From JAGTRP01 sp035255045 (lineage in GTDB: Bacteria; Pseudomonadota; Gammaproteobacteria; Burkholderiales; Rhodocyclaceae), in assembly GCA_035255045.1 (NCBI GenBank), contig DATFAA010000158.1:1-64000 (forward strand): 64,000 nucleotides of DNA, written 5' to 3'. The translations under genes were made by a program, and so were the position numbers. The notes beneath the pieces are model-generated. The model worked only from the letters and a program-made list of their open reading frames with translations, ran no database searches and was not told the DNA's origin. This document shows, piece by piece, positions 1 to 7,771 of this stretch; position 1 is the stretch's first letter, and every line of letters begins with the position of its first letter.

Positions 1-175
1 TCCAACAAAACTCGCATCCACTGACGGTAGATTTCTCTACCTATTTCTACCAGTGCAAATGCTTCAATACTTCGCCAGCCTAAGCCAGCTCGCATCCAAA
101 GCACCCACACCTATCGGTTGTCCTGTTTTTTAAAGAGCTTCTCTGCGGCGCCGTGTTGCGTTGGCGTCGTCGAGG
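1..175 (-). other. rRNA operon 5' leader (partial), reading leftward
   Basis: On the minus strand this is a betaproteobacterial rrn leader. It carries a boxA-type antitermination element (GCTCTTTAAAAAA, about 126-138) followed by a CAACCGATAGGTGTGGGTG stretch at about 105-122 that resembles boxC. It lies directly downstream of a strong rrn-like promoter at 183-211. No mature 16S sequence is present, so the 16S gene should begin just left of base 1. Recognition rests on resemblance to known leaders. A short open frame at 111-317 overlaps this region and the promoter and is not credible as a gene. Confidence 0.75.
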
Positions 176-182
176 GGGGCGA

Positions 183-211
183 ATTATGGCGATGAAGCAC
201 ATCGGCGTCAA
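183..211 (-). promoter_or_regulatory. rrn-type sigma-70 promoter, leftward
   Basis: On the minus strand a -35 TTGACG (206-211) and a -10 CATAAT (183-188) are separated by exactly 17 bases. The upstream DNA (212-245) is rich in A/T runs like an UP element, and a G/C-rich discriminator follows. This fits transcription of the boxA leader into an rRNA operon beyond the left edge. Confidence 0.7.
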
Positions 212-280
212 CACTTTTTTGAACTTTTTGTAGAGACATTACAAATTCATCATGCCGTCTGGTGAAGCGGCGGAGTTTCC

Positions 281-297
281 TATAGAATCCGCGCCCT
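281..297 (+). promoter_or_regulatory. Probable tRNA promoter (-10 and GC-rich discriminator)
   Basis: TATAGAAT at 281-288 is followed by a G/C-rich discriminator (CCGCGCCC), about 60 bases before tRNA-Asp. Such discriminators are typical of stringently controlled stable-RNA promoters. No good -35 element is visible at the right spacing, so the call is tentative. Confidence 0.4.
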
Positions 298-348
298 TCT
301 GCAGCCGGCCCAGACAAACAGTTCCAGTCGGGCTGTATACAGGAAGCT

Positions 349-425
349 GGAGTGGTAGTTCAGTTGGTTAGAATACCGGCCTGTCACGCCGGGGGTCGCG
401 GGTTCGAGTCCCGTCCACTCCGCCA
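349..425 (+). tRNA. tRNA-Asp (GTC)
   Basis: A complete cloverleaf of 77 nt with encoded CCA. The acceptor stem GGAGTGG pairs with CCACTCC, the anticodon arm CCGGC-CTGTCAC-GCCGG gives anticodon GTC, and the T loop is GGTTCGAGTCC. It lies 15 bases before tRNA-Val, probably as one transcript, divergent from the rrn promoter on its left. Confidence 0.97.
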
Positions 426-440
426 TCAGCCAGACCCAAT

Positions 441-517
441 GCGTCCTTAGCTCAGCTGGTTAGAGCGCCACGTTGACATCGTGGAGGTCGGCGGTTCGAT
501 TCCGTCAGGACGCACCA
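441..517 (+). tRNA. tRNA-Val (GAC)
   Basis: A complete cloverleaf of 77 nt with encoded CCA. The acceptor stem GCGTCCT pairs with AGGACGC, the anticodon arm CCACG-TTGACAT-CGTGG gives anticodon GAC, and the T arm contains GGTTCGATTCC. It directly follows tRNA-Asp and is convergent with ftsK, whose stop codon is 35 bases further on. Confidence 0.97.
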
Positions 518-551
518 ATCAAGCCCACGTTCCCAATAGCCGGCCCCCCCC

Positions 552-3431
552 TCAAGAGGCGGGCACCAAGACCGTCCGGGAGCCGTTGCTCTCCATGGGG
601 CTTACCACTCCCGATACTTCCATCTGCTCCACAAGCCGGGCAGCGCGGTTGTAGCCGATGCGCAGGTGCCGCTGGATCAGCGAAATGGAGGCGCGACGGG
701 AATCGATCACAATGGCGACCGCCTGGTCGTACAGAGGATCGAGCTCCTCGGTCGTTCCCCCCGCTTCTCCCGGCTCGTCTTCCGGGACGCCGCCCAGAAC
801 GGCATCCACATAATCGGGTTCGCCATACTGCTTCAGGTGCTCCGCCAGGGCGTGCACCTCCTCGTCCGCCACGAAGGCACCGTGGACCCGCTGCGGATAA
901 CCCGTCCCGGGGGGCAGGTAGAGCATATCCCCCTGGCCGAGCAGAGTTTCTGCTCCCATCTGGTCGAGGATGGTGCGGCTGTCCACCTTGGACGAGACCT
1001 GGAAGGCGATGCGCGTCGGAATGTTGGCCTTGATCAGGCCGGTGATGACGTCCACCGAGGGCCGCTGGGTGGCCAGAATGAGATGGATGCCGGCTGCCCG
1101 CGCCTTCTGGGCCAGACGGGCGATGAGTTCCTCGATCTTCTTGCCGGCCACCATCATCAGATCGGCGAACTCGTCCACCACTACCACGATGAACGGCAGG
1201 TGTTCCAGCGGTGCCGGGCTTTCCGGCACCAGCGGGAACGGGTCGAACAGGGGGCGGCCCGCCTCCCGCGCGTGGGCGACCTTCTGGTTGTACCCCGCCA
1301 AGTTGCGCACCCCGAGGGCGCTCATCAGCCGGTAGCGGCGCTCCATCTCCCCCACGCACCAGTTGAGCGCATTGGCCGCCAGCTTCATGTCCGTGACCAC
1401 CGGCGCCAGCAAATGGGGAATGCCGTCATAGACCGAAAGCTCCAGCATCTTGGGGTCGATCATCACGAAGCGCACCTCTTCCGGCGAAGCGCGATACAGC
1501 AGGGACAGGATCATCCCATTGACCCCTACCGACTTGCCCGAACCCGTCGTGCCCGCCACCAGCATGTGGGGCGCCTTGGCCAGGTCGGCCACCACCGGCT
1601 TGCCAATGATGTCCTTGCCCAGCGCCATGGCCAGCTTGGAGTCATGGCGCTGGAAGACCTCGGAAGACAGCACCTCGGAAAGGCGGATCATCTGCCGGCG
1701 GGGATTGGGCAATTCCAGGCCCATGTAGGTCTTGCCGGGGATGGTTTCCACCACCCGGATAGCAGTGACCCCCAGGGCCCGCGCCAGATCCTTCATGAGG
1801 TTGACCACTTGGCTGCCCCGCACACCAACCGCCGGCTCGACCTCGTAGCGGGTAATGACCGGGCCGGCACAGGCGTCCTGCACGGCCACATTCACCCGGA
1901 ATTCCGCCAGCTTCTCCTGGATCAGGCGGCCTTGCCGGCCGAGTTCCTCCTGACTGACGGGCTCCTGGCTGGAACCTGGAGGCTGCAGCAAGCCGAGGGG
2001 GGGCCGATAGGCCTCCCACCGGCTGGGGCTCGGCAGGTATTCCGGAGCTTCCAAGTCCGGAAGCCTGTCCGGCTCGGGCGCCACGCCGGCATCTCCATCC
2101 TCTGGGCCTGCCGCCACCGGCGCCATCTCGATCACCGAGGGCGTAGCCGGTTCGTATATTTCCGCCGGGGGCGCCAAGCCGGCTGCATCGCCGCCCGCCG
2201 AGGTAACGGTGGGCACAAGTTCCGACAGCAGGACCGGCGCAGGAGGCTCGGGCGGCAGCGGACTCGCGGCGATGAATTCCTCCGGTACCCGGAAGACTTC
2301 CGCCGGCACCAAGGGCTGCTCGCGCACTACCGATGCGGCGATGGCTTCCTCCCTGACCGCGGCCGCAGCAGGGCGGAACGGCTCAACGGCGGAAGGTGCG
2401 CTGACCGGAACGACAGACGCTGGAGCTTCCGGGCGGCGCACGGCTTCCCCAGGAGCCCGCCTTTCCAGGCGCTCCTGTTGGAGTCTGACCGGGGACGGTC
2501 CGACGGGCCTTGCCACCGGCAAGGGAGGGGCCGGCCTCGGCGCCGGCTCCTCGTGGGTGCGCCGGCGACGATCCCCGGGAATGCGCCCGCCGTGGATCTT
2601 CATCAACCGCTGGCGAATCTCTCCCGGGTCCATCATCACCGCCGCCGGTTCACCAGCCTTCTGCCCGGCAGGGGAGGCGGGCTTGGCGAGCCGGCTTCGA
2701 TAGTGGCGCTCCAGGTTCTTCTGTATCCAGGCATGGTCGGCGGCGACCCGATGGGCCGGCGAATCATCCCGCCCTTGTCTCTTCTCGTCGGTGGCAGCCT
2801 GCGGCCGCACGTCGGACTGCCGCAAGCCGGCCGGAGCGGACGGGGTATGGACTGCCCTACTCTCGGAGGGAGGCACTTTCTCGTATTGCCGCGGCTCAGG
2901 CGCCTGGCGCATCGCCGGCACACCGGAGCCGATGTTCCTCCGCTTGCGACCGACCAAGCGCAAGGCCGTGAGACCGAGTCCTTCGACCTGTTCCCCCCAT
3001 GCCTCCAGGAGATCCGGCCACTTCCGGCCGGCCCACAGGGGCAGGCCAACGCCCAGCGCCACGGCGGCCACGACCAGGGTTGCCGTAACGCTGCCCAAAG
3101 GCAGGCCGACGGCTTCGACAAAGACCTTTCCCAACCGAGGTGCCGCGACGCCGGCGTTCAGGGCTTCCCCAACCGCCAGCCCGGAGTAGACCGTGAGGCA
3201 GCCGAGGATTCGGGAAAGGCGACAGGACACAGGTCGCCCACCGGCAACTCCCTGCCCCGCTGCCGCCAACCCCAGAACCAGGATCCAGGCGCTTTGCCCG
3301 AACCACGACTTGCCCGGGGTAGGGCCGGGAAACAGCAGCAGCCCGGCCAGGGTGACAGCAGCTACGGAAAACAGCAGGCTCGCCGGGCCCCGTCGCAAGG
3401 CCCAACGACTGAAATACTCAAGGTAATGCAT
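552..3431 (-). CDS. ftsK: DNA translocase FtsK
   Basis: Septal DNA pump that moves chromosome termini during division and activates XerCD recombination at dif. The 959-residue product has N-terminal membrane segments, a long Pro/Ala/Glu-rich linker, and a C-terminal motor with Walker A GTTGSGKS at about 627-634 and Walker B VVVVDEF near 750-755. A winged-helix gamma domain (about the last 65 residues) would read KOPS sequences. The frame stays open to 3674, but that extension crosses a terminator hairpin at 3617-3644, so the ATG at 3431 just before the first hydrophobic segment is preferred. A GAGGAA lies 13 bases upstream. The linker is long but within the family range. Confidence 0.95.
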   Translation of the reverse strand: MHYLEYFSRWALRRGPASLLFSVAAVTLAGLLLFPGPTPGKSWFGQSAWILVLGLAAAGQGVAGGRPVSCRLSRILGCLTVYSGLAVGEALNAGVAAPRLGKVFVEAVGLPLGSVTATLVVAAVALGVGLPLWAGRKWPDLLEAWGEQVEGLGLTALRLVGRKRRNIGSGVPAMRQAPEPRQYEKVPPSESRAVHTPSAPAGLRQSDVRPQAATDEKRQGRDDSPAHRVAADHAWIQKNLERHYRSRLAKPASPAGQKAGEPAAVMMDPGEIRQRLMKIHGGRIPGDRRRRTHEEPAPRPAPPLPVARPVGPSPVRLQQERLERRAPGEAVRRPEAPASVVPVSAPSAVEPFRPAAAAVREEAIAASVVREQPLVPAEVFRVPEEFIAASPLPPEPPAPVLLSELVPTVTSAGGDAAGLAPPAEIYEPATPSVIEMAPVAAGPEDGDAGVAPEPDRLPDLEAPEYLPSPSRWEAYRPPLGLLQPPGSSQEPVSQEELGRQGRLIQEKLAEFRVNVAVQDACAGPVITRYEVEPAVGVRGSQVVNLMKDLARALGVTAIRVVETIPGKTYMGLELPNPRRQMIRLSEVLSSEVFQRHDSKLAMALGKDIIGKPVVADLAKAPHMLVAGTTGSGKSVGVNGMILSLLYRASPEEVRFVMIDPKMLELSVYDGIPHLLAPVVTDMKLAANALNWCVGEMERRYRLMSALGVRNLAGYNQKVAHAREAGRPLFDPFPLVPESPAPLEHLPFIVVVVDEFADLMMVAGKKIEELIARLAQKARAAGIHLILATQRPSVDVITGLIKANIPTRIAFQVSSKVDSRTILDQMGAETLLGQGDMLYLPPGTGYPQRVHGAFVADEEVHALAEHLKQYGEPDYVDAVLGGVPEDEPGEAGGTTEELDPLYDQAVAIVIDSRRASISLIQRHLRIGYNRAARLVEQMEVSGVVSPMESNGSRTVLVPAS

Positions 3432-3613
3432 CAGATAATCGGAATTCCTCGCTCCCCCGATCCAGGGAGCTTCCATGCTGCACGGAGGCCGCAGGGGCCT
3501 GCTGGTGCGCGGGTCTCGAGCCGGCCTTTCTCGGCGGCCCAGGCTGGAATACCCAGCCTTAAGCGCATCGTATGGTACACGGAAGAGGAGACAGTCGCTT
3601 CCCCCTCGCCAAG

Positions 3614-3650
3614 AAAAAAGGCCCAGCGCATAGGCTGGGCCTTTCAGTTT
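3614..3650 (-). terminator. Rho-independent terminator upstream of ftsK
   Basis: An 11-bp perfect stem (3617-3627 with 3634-3644) encloses a 6-base loop. On the minus strand it is followed by six T residues, the classic intrinsic terminator form; on the plus strand the T tract is poorer. It would stop leftward transcription entering from the island side before ftsK, or act as an attenuator in the ftsK leader. No minus-strand gene is recognisable to its right, so it may be a remnant of the pre-island arrangement. Confidence 0.75.
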
Positions 3651-3674
3651 TCGGGACTCCGTCGTTCGGGTCAA

Positions 3675-4298
3675 GCTGCAACCCCATGGACGATGAAAGC
3701 GAACAATTAAGTCTGTCGGGCGCCCCCATATAAGTCATTGAATATAACGGCCCTGGAAATTAACAATTTTAGGAGAAAGTTTGTCGGAGCGCCCTATTAG
3801 CACGTATGGAGATGCGACAAATTACGCAAGAGTCTGTCGAGACCAGTAGCGACAAGGCTGGAGGCGGGATGACTCGTCACCCTTGCCAACCCTCCTCAAT
3901 ATCTGCTCTGTACCACAGCTAACGCGTGCGCCCGATCCCAACCGGCCACTCAGCCATCTCCTGAGTGGCCAATCAGCCAAAGACGGTTTCCGCGAAGTGG
4001 AGTGCTACAAAGCCGCCGTTGGTGACCTCACCCAATCGGCCAGTATCTGCCATTTGCCTCTGCCGCATAGCCGCCGTTTCAGCGGCTGCTCTGCTCCCAA
4101 ACCTGGCGGATGATTGACTTCGGCACCTCGGCCATTGGGGCAGTAGCTCTAATGGCAACACAAGGTTGCCCTCAGCTTTTAGCACGCACCTAAATAGCAG
4201 ATTGGTCGCGGCCCAACACGAACTCATATCGCATACAATAGTTTGCTTATGGCATAAGCCTGAACTGAAGTCCGCCGAAGTTTCCTGCGAGTGTACTC
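3675..4298. other. Non-coding spacer at left side of island
   Basis: No convincing gene is present. The first part (about 3710-3800) is strongly AT-rich. A perfect 10-bp inverted repeat, GGCCACTCAG at 3944-3953 with CTGAGTGGCC at 3961-3970 around a 7-base loop, lies in the middle and has no T tract on either side. Short open frames at 3883-4113 and 3973-4227 overlap each other on opposite strands and show no recognisable features. Confidence 0.5.
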
Positions 4299-6770
4299 AT
4301 GCAAAAAATTTATCTCGAACAACTCGAAATAGCGCGTAGCCATCAATCGGAGGCTGAGGTCCTTAGCCATCTCTCGTCCATCATGCGCTCACTATTACAG
4401 AGCCTAGCGCTTACCGCACTTGAGGTAGCTCTCGAGGCAACACCTGCTATTGATGACGACTTAAGCCTTAACCAATTCCTTGATCGATTTAGCCAACCAT
4501 CGGATGGGCTACCGGTAGAAATACTTGACACCCTTGTGCCGCGAATTCGCAGTTATGTCTTTCGAGGCTACATGAATGGATGGTTTGAGAAATCTGATGG
4601 CTTTGACCAAACAATTGTCTCCGCTTTGACCGAGTGGGTGGAATTTAGGAACAAAAGGCCCGGCCACGGGGTGCTTGATGCTCCGACTACGGCACTATGG
4701 GCTAAGCGCACAGGCGATCTAATCCAGCGAATACTAGAGACCGAGGCGGACGCCTTGCCACGATATGACTGGGACAGGTTGACTACGCAAGCTGGAGACA
4801 TCGTTATCCCAGTCACTACCCCTTTGGTGAGCGGCGGAAGCGCAATTGTCATAGGAAAGATTGTTCCTCGGGGTGGGATCTGGAAAATTCAAGGGCAGGT
4901 TCTGTCTTGGGAAAATGCTCGGGAAATAACAATCGATCTTGGACGATCGAATATATTTGCAACCGAAAATCATGTGGCCGAAAAGTTCAGGTGGTCAGAA
5001 GTTCCGACAAAAAATGGCTCCGTGCTCGTGCTCCACAACGTTCCGGTGCGACAGACCTCGACGTTTGTCGGCAGGAAAAAAGAACAGGAAAAACTGAGAG
5101 AATGGCTAAAGGACATTGCCGACTCGAGAACATGTCTGGTATTTGGCGACGGCGGTTTTGGGAAGACCACTTTGGTCTTGGAGTTCTTTAACAACTTGCT
5201 TGAGAACGGCATCGAAGATGACTGTCCTGTGCCACCAGTAATTGGATTTTATACAGCGAAGAAAACAAAATGGACAGAAGAGGGGTTGGTTCATTTCAAA
5301 GGAATTTCCGACGCGATGGAGGACAGCGTTAGGGAGCTTATTTACTGCTTCGACCCCGTGCTAGGAAAGGAGTGGTACAAGAGTGAGGGGCGCGCACTAA
5401 TCGAGAGAGTCGCCACAAGGTTCGCCGATGAGGGATTTTCCCGCGATGATGTCCTTTTGATTATCGATAATACCGAGACCTTAGCTACATCGACAACAGA
5501 CGCAGAAATTCTCGCAGACTTCATTGCCAGAGTTGCCAAGAGAATTGGCCGAGTGATTATTACATCGAGAAGGCGAGAGCTCTTGGCTGCCGAGCCGGTG
5601 CCTGTAAGCCAGTTATCAGAACTCGAAGCGCTTGAGCTCATTAAGGAGCTCGGTCATGAATATGGAGCCCTTGCAGTTAATATGGCAGGCGAAGCAAAGC
5701 TTAGGAAAGCGTGCCATCAATTAATGTGTAAACCTTTATTAATTGACACGCTCGTTCGCTACATAGCCCGATCCTCGTCTGGCATTCAGGACGGACTCGA
5801 TCAGATTCTACGGAAAACCAATGATGAACTTCTGGAGTTTCTGTATGAAGACGCTTGGGCACGAATGAATGTTCTGGTCCAAGAAGTGTTTATGGTCTTG
5901 GTGTCACTGGCAAGCCCCCTTGAGGGAAAATGCATTGGAGATGTGTGCAAGGAAATCGGCGTTCAGCATGCGGAGTTTCAAGCCAGCCTCGGCGAAACTT
6001 ACTTCGCAACCATAGTCGATCGTGGGGACTCATACGATCTGGAGATTGTAGAGCTTGCCAAGAAATTCTTCCTCCAGAAAAAACAACGCGTGTCGCAGGT
6101 CGATCTCGAGAGAATTCAAAAGATCGCATTCAAAGTCGACAAACAGGCTACCGAACGCTATGAGATTGACAAGAACTACCGTATGGATCGCGTTGCGGAT
6201 GCATTTAGAAGTGAATATGCGAAAGCAGCAAAAATCGCCACAATAAAGAGAGACTATGAGTCTGCCAAAGTTTCATTTGATTTGGCGATACTAGATGAAC
6301 CGCTTAACGCGGCACTACAAGAGCGATACGCCTCGTTCCTGCTTAGAACTTTAGGTAAGCCACAGGCTGCCCTTAAGTACGCAAAACGAGCCACAGAACT
6401 TGATTCTCATAGCGCAGATGCGTGGCTGACGCTTGGTCTTATTAGGTACAAGCTAAACGACTTAGAAAATGGTGACTTCGCGATGGATAGAGCAATGGAG
6501 TGCGGTAAGGCCGAGTCCCTATGCTCTCTTCGTAAAGCCATCGCCCGTTACCACAATGCGAGGCAAGAGCCATATAGCAAACGCGCCTCCGGTCTTCTAA
6601 AGGAGGCAGAGTTGCTTGCAAGGCGATCAATCGTAACGGCTTCTTCTACAGACTTCTATTCTAAGAAGAACCGTCACGAAACCGAAAAATATTTAGCCTT
6701 AATCCGCAGTCTTGTATTGAAGATAAATAGGCGCGAAGTTGTTGCAAAAAACTCTCCAAAAGGAGAGTGA
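4299..6770 (+). CDS. HEPN-STAND NTPase-TPR protein (candidate defence effector)
   Basis: An 823-residue multidomain protein not recognised as a named family. An all-helical N-terminus holds R117-N-x4-H123, the Rx4-6H signature of HEPN ribonucleases. A beta-rich segment (about 165-245) leads into FVGRKKEQ (256-263), typical of STAND ATPases. Walker A GDGGFGKT is at 283-290, Walker B VLLIIDNTE at 385-393, and a sensor-like RVIITSRR at 418-425. A winged-helix-like region follows, then TPR-like repeats at about 650-735. This is the layout of ligand-gated STAND switches, with TPRs as sensor and HEPN as RNA-cleaving effector. Function is inferred from architecture. It sits alone in an AT-rich island with no antitoxin or partner gene. 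The start has only a weak ribosome site. Confidence 0.75.
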   Translation: MQKIYLEQLEIARSHQSEAEVLSHLSSIMRSLLQSLALTALEVALEATPAIDDDLSLNQFLDRFSQPSDGLPVEILDTLVPRIRSYVFRGYMNGWFEKSDGFDQTIVSALTEWVEFRNKRPGHGVLDAPTTALWAKRTGDLIQRILETEADALPRYDWDRLTTQAGDIVIPVTTPLVSGGSAIVIGKIVPRGGIWKIQGQVLSWENAREITIDLGRSNIFATENHVAEKFRWSEVPTKNGSVLVLHNVPVRQTSTFVGRKKEQEKLREWLKDIADSRTCLVFGDGGFGKTTLVLEFFNNLLENGIEDDCPVPPVIGFYTAKKTKWTEEGLVHFKGISDAMEDSVRELIYCFDPVLGKEWYKSEGRALIERVATRFADEGFSRDDVLLIIDNTETLATSTTDAEILADFIARVAKRIGRVIITSRRRELLAAEPVPVSQLSELEALELIKELGHEYGALAVNMAGEAKLRKACHQLMCKPLLIDTLVRYIARSSSGIQDGLDQILRKTNDELLEFLYEDAWARMNVLVQEVFMVLVSLASPLEGKCIGDVCKEIGVQHAEFQASLGETYFATIVDRGDSYDLEIVELAKKFFLQKKQRVSQVDLERIQKIAFKVDKQATERYEIDKNYRMDRVADAFRSEYAKAAKIATIKRDYESAKVSFDLAILDEPLNAALQERYASFLLRTLGKPQAALKYAKRATELDSHSADAWLTLGLIRYKLNDLENGDFAMDRAMECGKAESLCSLRKAIARYHNARQEPYSKRASGLLKEAELLARRSIVTASSTDFYSKKNRHETEKYLALIRSLVLKINRREVVAKNSPKGE
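6751..6768 (-). terminator. Hairpin overlapping the HEPN-STAND stop codon
   Basis: A perfect 7-bp stem ACTCTCC / GGAGAGT with an AAAA loop ends at the first base of the TGA stop. On the minus strand it is followed by TTTTTTG, so it would act best as a leftward intrinsic terminator; the plus-strand T tract is poor. It may still help end the HEPN-STAND transcript or protect its 3' end. Confidence 0.5.
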
Positions 6771-7153
6771 TTATGTTTATGGCCCCATTGGCTAAATCTG
6801 CCAGTAACTAGACCTGGTTTAGGGCGCCATACGACAGGCAGCCGTCTGAACGGTTGTAAGACTGCTTGCAGCTATGGCCTAATGCCTAATAAAAACGGGC
6901 CATTGATAGCCGTCAGTCCGCCTGAATGGCTGATTAGCTCTGATACCTGCCGTTGAACGGATTTTTCATCGAATGACCGCACCGGGTCGTTGGCTGTCTG
7001 TCAGACTTTCAGAAGCGATCGCCGAGCTATATTGTTGGAGTTTTTATGCGCGCATAGCCAAATTAACATTCTTGCCACACCGCCAATTCCATAGGCATAG
7101 AAAATTCATGTATATCAATTGATATACGGACCCAGCAGAGCCGGTTAATAAAT
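6771..7153. other. Non-coding spacer between island genes
   Basis: No gene seen. The stretch contains short inverted repeats, for example CCATT / AATGG around 6900-6930, and compositional swings resembling intergenic repeat debris. An 18-bp perfect palindrome at 7110-7127 is listed separately. A GTTGAAC at 6952-6958 matches the integron core consensus, but no attC fold could be built around it. Confidence 0.45.
7110..7127. promoter_or_regulatory. 18-bp perfect palindrome (operator candidate)
   Basis: GTATATCAATTGATATAC is a perfect 18-base palindrome with no spacer, 47 bases before the start codon of the secreted island protein. Its symmetry and position suit a dimeric repressor operator. 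No regulator gene is adjacent. The palindrome itself is seen directly; the function is inference. Confidence 0.45.
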
Positions 7154-7154
7154 G

Positions 7155-7771
7155 TTAGGCTACTAATTTCACCCATGAGACTTCTCGTCCTTCTTCTTGT
7201 GGCTCTCACGACGACTACCGCAGCAGCCCAAAAACTGTATGAGGCTGATTGCATACATATCGTAGGAACTGAGGCAAACCCGAGATTGGATCCACAAAGC
7301 ATCGACGCGAGAATGTGCCAAAGCTTCATCTATGACAAGCTAGGATTCAAGTTTTCGGAGAAATTTGCAAATCGATTCTCCCCGGAGCAATACAAGTTTC
7401 GAGTAAGCTTTATCGAACCGACGGGCCAATCTTACGTGGCAGCGACCATAGTACTCGTCGATAAGAAGCTGGGCCAACTTCGGCCCAACACTGAATTCAC
7501 GTCACTTGCGCTAAACGCGACAGGTCATGAATGGGATGGGTACGATGGTGTACTTAACCAATTTGTCGCTTTGAAGGACGCACTTGGATTAATGCAGATT
7601 GCCTGCGACGAAGATCAAGCTTGTCGAATTGAGCTTTTCAAAACCAAGTCCGGCGCTAGAACCATCAAAGTCAATGCAGTGGCGCACTGAGCCATTCTCG
7701 CCTATCCTTTGCATCGAGCGGGCGTCCTCCGACATGCTTCGCATGCCTAAGTTCGCCGCTCGTGTCGAACG
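7155..7771 (+). mobile_element. Putative single integron gene cassette
   Basis: The left junction is GTTAGGC (7154-7160), an exact GTTRRRY core, 14 bases before the start of the secreted protein. The right junction is GTTGAAC (7771-7777), another exact core at the end of an attC-like fold. If circularised between the two G|TT cleavage points the element would be 617 bp with one gene, the usual cassette size. Its attC would then end in GTTAGGC, which pairs with GCCTATC at 7700-7706 with one mismatch. No integron integrase is present, so this may be a cassette inserted at a secondary site or the relic of a chromosomal integron. Confidence 0.5.
7175..7690 (+). CDS. Secreted protein of unknown function (cassette gene)
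   Basis: A 171-residue product with a clear signal peptide: basic MR, a hydrophobic stretch LLVLLLVALT, and a likely cleavage after AAA near residue 18. The mature part has four or so Cys residues (for example in EADCIH, RMCQSF, IACDEDQACRIE) and no motif I recognise. No strong ribosome site precedes the ATG, which is common for integron cassette genes. It lies between two integron-type core sites and behind an 18-bp palindrome. Probably periplasmic; role unknown. Confidence 0.65.
   Translation: MRLLVLLLVALTTTTAAAQKLYEADCIHIVGTEANPRLDPQSIDARMCQSFIYDKLGFKFSEKFANRFSPEQYKFRVSFIEPTGQSYVAATIVLVDKKLGQLRPNTEFTSLALNATGHEWDGYDGVLNQFVALKDALGLMQIACDEDQACRIELFKTKSGARTIKVNAVAH

Noticed and set aside
666..3710. 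Long plus-strand open frame of 1014 codons opposite ftsK
   Set aside because: It is antisense to FtsK, has no domain pattern and an Arg/His/Gly-rich composition typical of shadow frames in high-GC DNA.
3944..3970. Perfect hairpin as an intrinsic terminator
   Set aside because: Stem is perfect but there is no T run on either strand and no gene ends next to it.
6886..6958. Second attC site ending in GTTGAAC after the HEPN-STAND gene
   Set aside because: The core matches, and GCCTAAT lies about 70 bases upstream, but inner arms do not pair convincingly and no matching core precedes the HEPN-STAND gene.
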